Below are positions 63,723 to 64,000 of a stretch of 64,000 bases of DNA, piece by piece (position 1 is the stretch's first letter; every line of letters starts with the position of its first letter). The stretch comes from Bradyrhizobium erythrophlei (lineage in GTDB: Bacteria > Pseudomonadota > Alphaproteobacteria > Rhizobiales > Xanthobacteraceae). The translations under genes and the position numbers were made by a program. Under the pieces are notes generated by a model. It did not search any database and was not told the origin of the DNA. It saw only the letters and a program-made list of their open reading frames with translations. The DNA lies in NCBI RefSeq assembly GCF_900142985.1, contig NZ_LT670849.1, forward strand, positions 6,402,501 through 6,466,500, read 5' to 3'.

Positions 63723-64000
63723 ATGGGCACACGGGCGGAATTTCGTTGCCGTTGTGGAGAAGTGCGCGGCTTCGTCGCGGATGCTTCGCCGCGGGCGGTC
63801 AATCGTGTCGGCTGCTATTGCGACGACTGTCAGGCTTTTGCGCATTGGCTCGGGCGCGCCGACCTGCTCGGCGCGCAAGGTCTGTCTGACATCGTCCAGG
63901 TCGCGCCGGCCTCATTCGCTTTCGAGCAGGGGCAGAACCGCATCAAGGGGGTGCGGCTGTCGCCCAAGGGCCTTTATCGTTGGTATGCGACCTGCTGCAA
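63723..64000 (+). CDS. DUF6151/GFA-like zinc protein, partial
   Basis: Runs off the window after 92 codons. The start FRCRCGEVRG, CYCDDCQAFAHWLG and GLYRWYATCCN give a cysteine pattern like the GFA/CENP-V zinc-binding fold and the DUF6151 family. An AAGGGGAG site precedes ATG 63723. Function is unknown; members of the wider group include glutathione-dependent formaldehyde-activating enzyme homologues. Confidence 0.78.
   Translation, partial: MGTRAEFRCRCGEVRGFVADASPRAVNRVGCYCDDCQAFAHWLGRADLLGAQGLSDIVQVAPASFAFEQGQNRIKGVRLSPKGLYRWYATCC

Noticed and set aside
1..64000. CRISPR array or cas genes
   Set aside because: The only regularly recurring units are hairpin repeats scattered tens of kilobases apart. 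No array of short direct repeats with unique spacers and no cas-like protein was seen.

Overview
This window looks like chromosomal DNA of a Bradyrhizobium-type alphaproteobacterium (order Rhizobiales, Nitrobacteraceae). The evidence is the high GC content, the conserved gene order rpoZ-relA/spoT-pdxJ-acpS-lepB-rnc-era-recO, a leucyltransferase of the Bpt type, an mntH gene with a Mur/Fur-like box, a CtrA-type box, and several palindromic repeat families that I recall as common in Bradyrhizobium genomes. I recognise the genus from protein and repeat similarity; I could not check it by a search.

Layout. 0.3-4.5 kb: amidase, plsY, and a pyrB operon with a dihydroorotase-like protein that lacks its metal ligands. 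4.6-10.7 kb: AidB-type acyl-CoA dehydrogenase, CPBP protease, ruvX, a LysR regulator divergent from two nitronate monooxygenases. 10.8-14.6 kb: gatC-gatA-gatB with two small unknown genes interleaved. 14.6-16.3 kb: gene-poor, with a 29-residue lysine-rich microprotein and a Sel1-like protein. 16.3-22.1 kb: regulator/target pairs (XRE-SDR, LysR-DHA2 exporter) and a sorbosone-dehydrogenase-like protein. 22.1-25.5 kb: accessory region with a DUF2934 protein behind a CtrA box and three genes that resemble HEPN/DUF5677/TIGR02391 proteins, ending at the 3' end of tRNA-Ser(GCU).

25.9-34.3 kb: TPR protein, SphA-like outer-membrane protein, lytic transglycosylase, dapA, mscL, smpB, peroxiredoxin. 34.4-39.0 kb: MHS-type transporter, a winged-helix/TPR regulator that seems to start at CTG, family-5 uracil-DNA glycosylase, NYN-domain protein. 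39.4-50.2 kb: the housekeeping block rpoZ, relA/spoT, pdxJ, acpS, lepB, rnc, era, a small membrane protein, recO, parC. 50.3-58.5 kb: exported metallo-hydrolase with an overlapping alpha/beta-hydrolase, two MFS transporters, an adenylate-cyclase-like protein, mntH, an exported RidA-like protein. 58.5-61.8 kb: AraC regulator, nitrilase and aldoxime dehydratase, an aldoxime-to-nitrile-to-acid pathway. 61.9-64 kb: bpt, an RDD protein and the start of a cysteine-rich DUF6151-like gene that runs off the window.

Three points stand out. The 22.9-25.3 kb module carries possible RNase-type (HEPN) genes and a duplicated-junction scar. About 167-bp composite elements, each two hairpins joined by an AT-rich 11-14 nt spacer, occur in four complete copies plus partial ones, and one copy supplies a start codon and a stop codon to its neighbours. 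The lysine-rich microprotein follows an unusual gene-free leader. No CRISPR array, rRNA, insertion sequence or prophage was seen.
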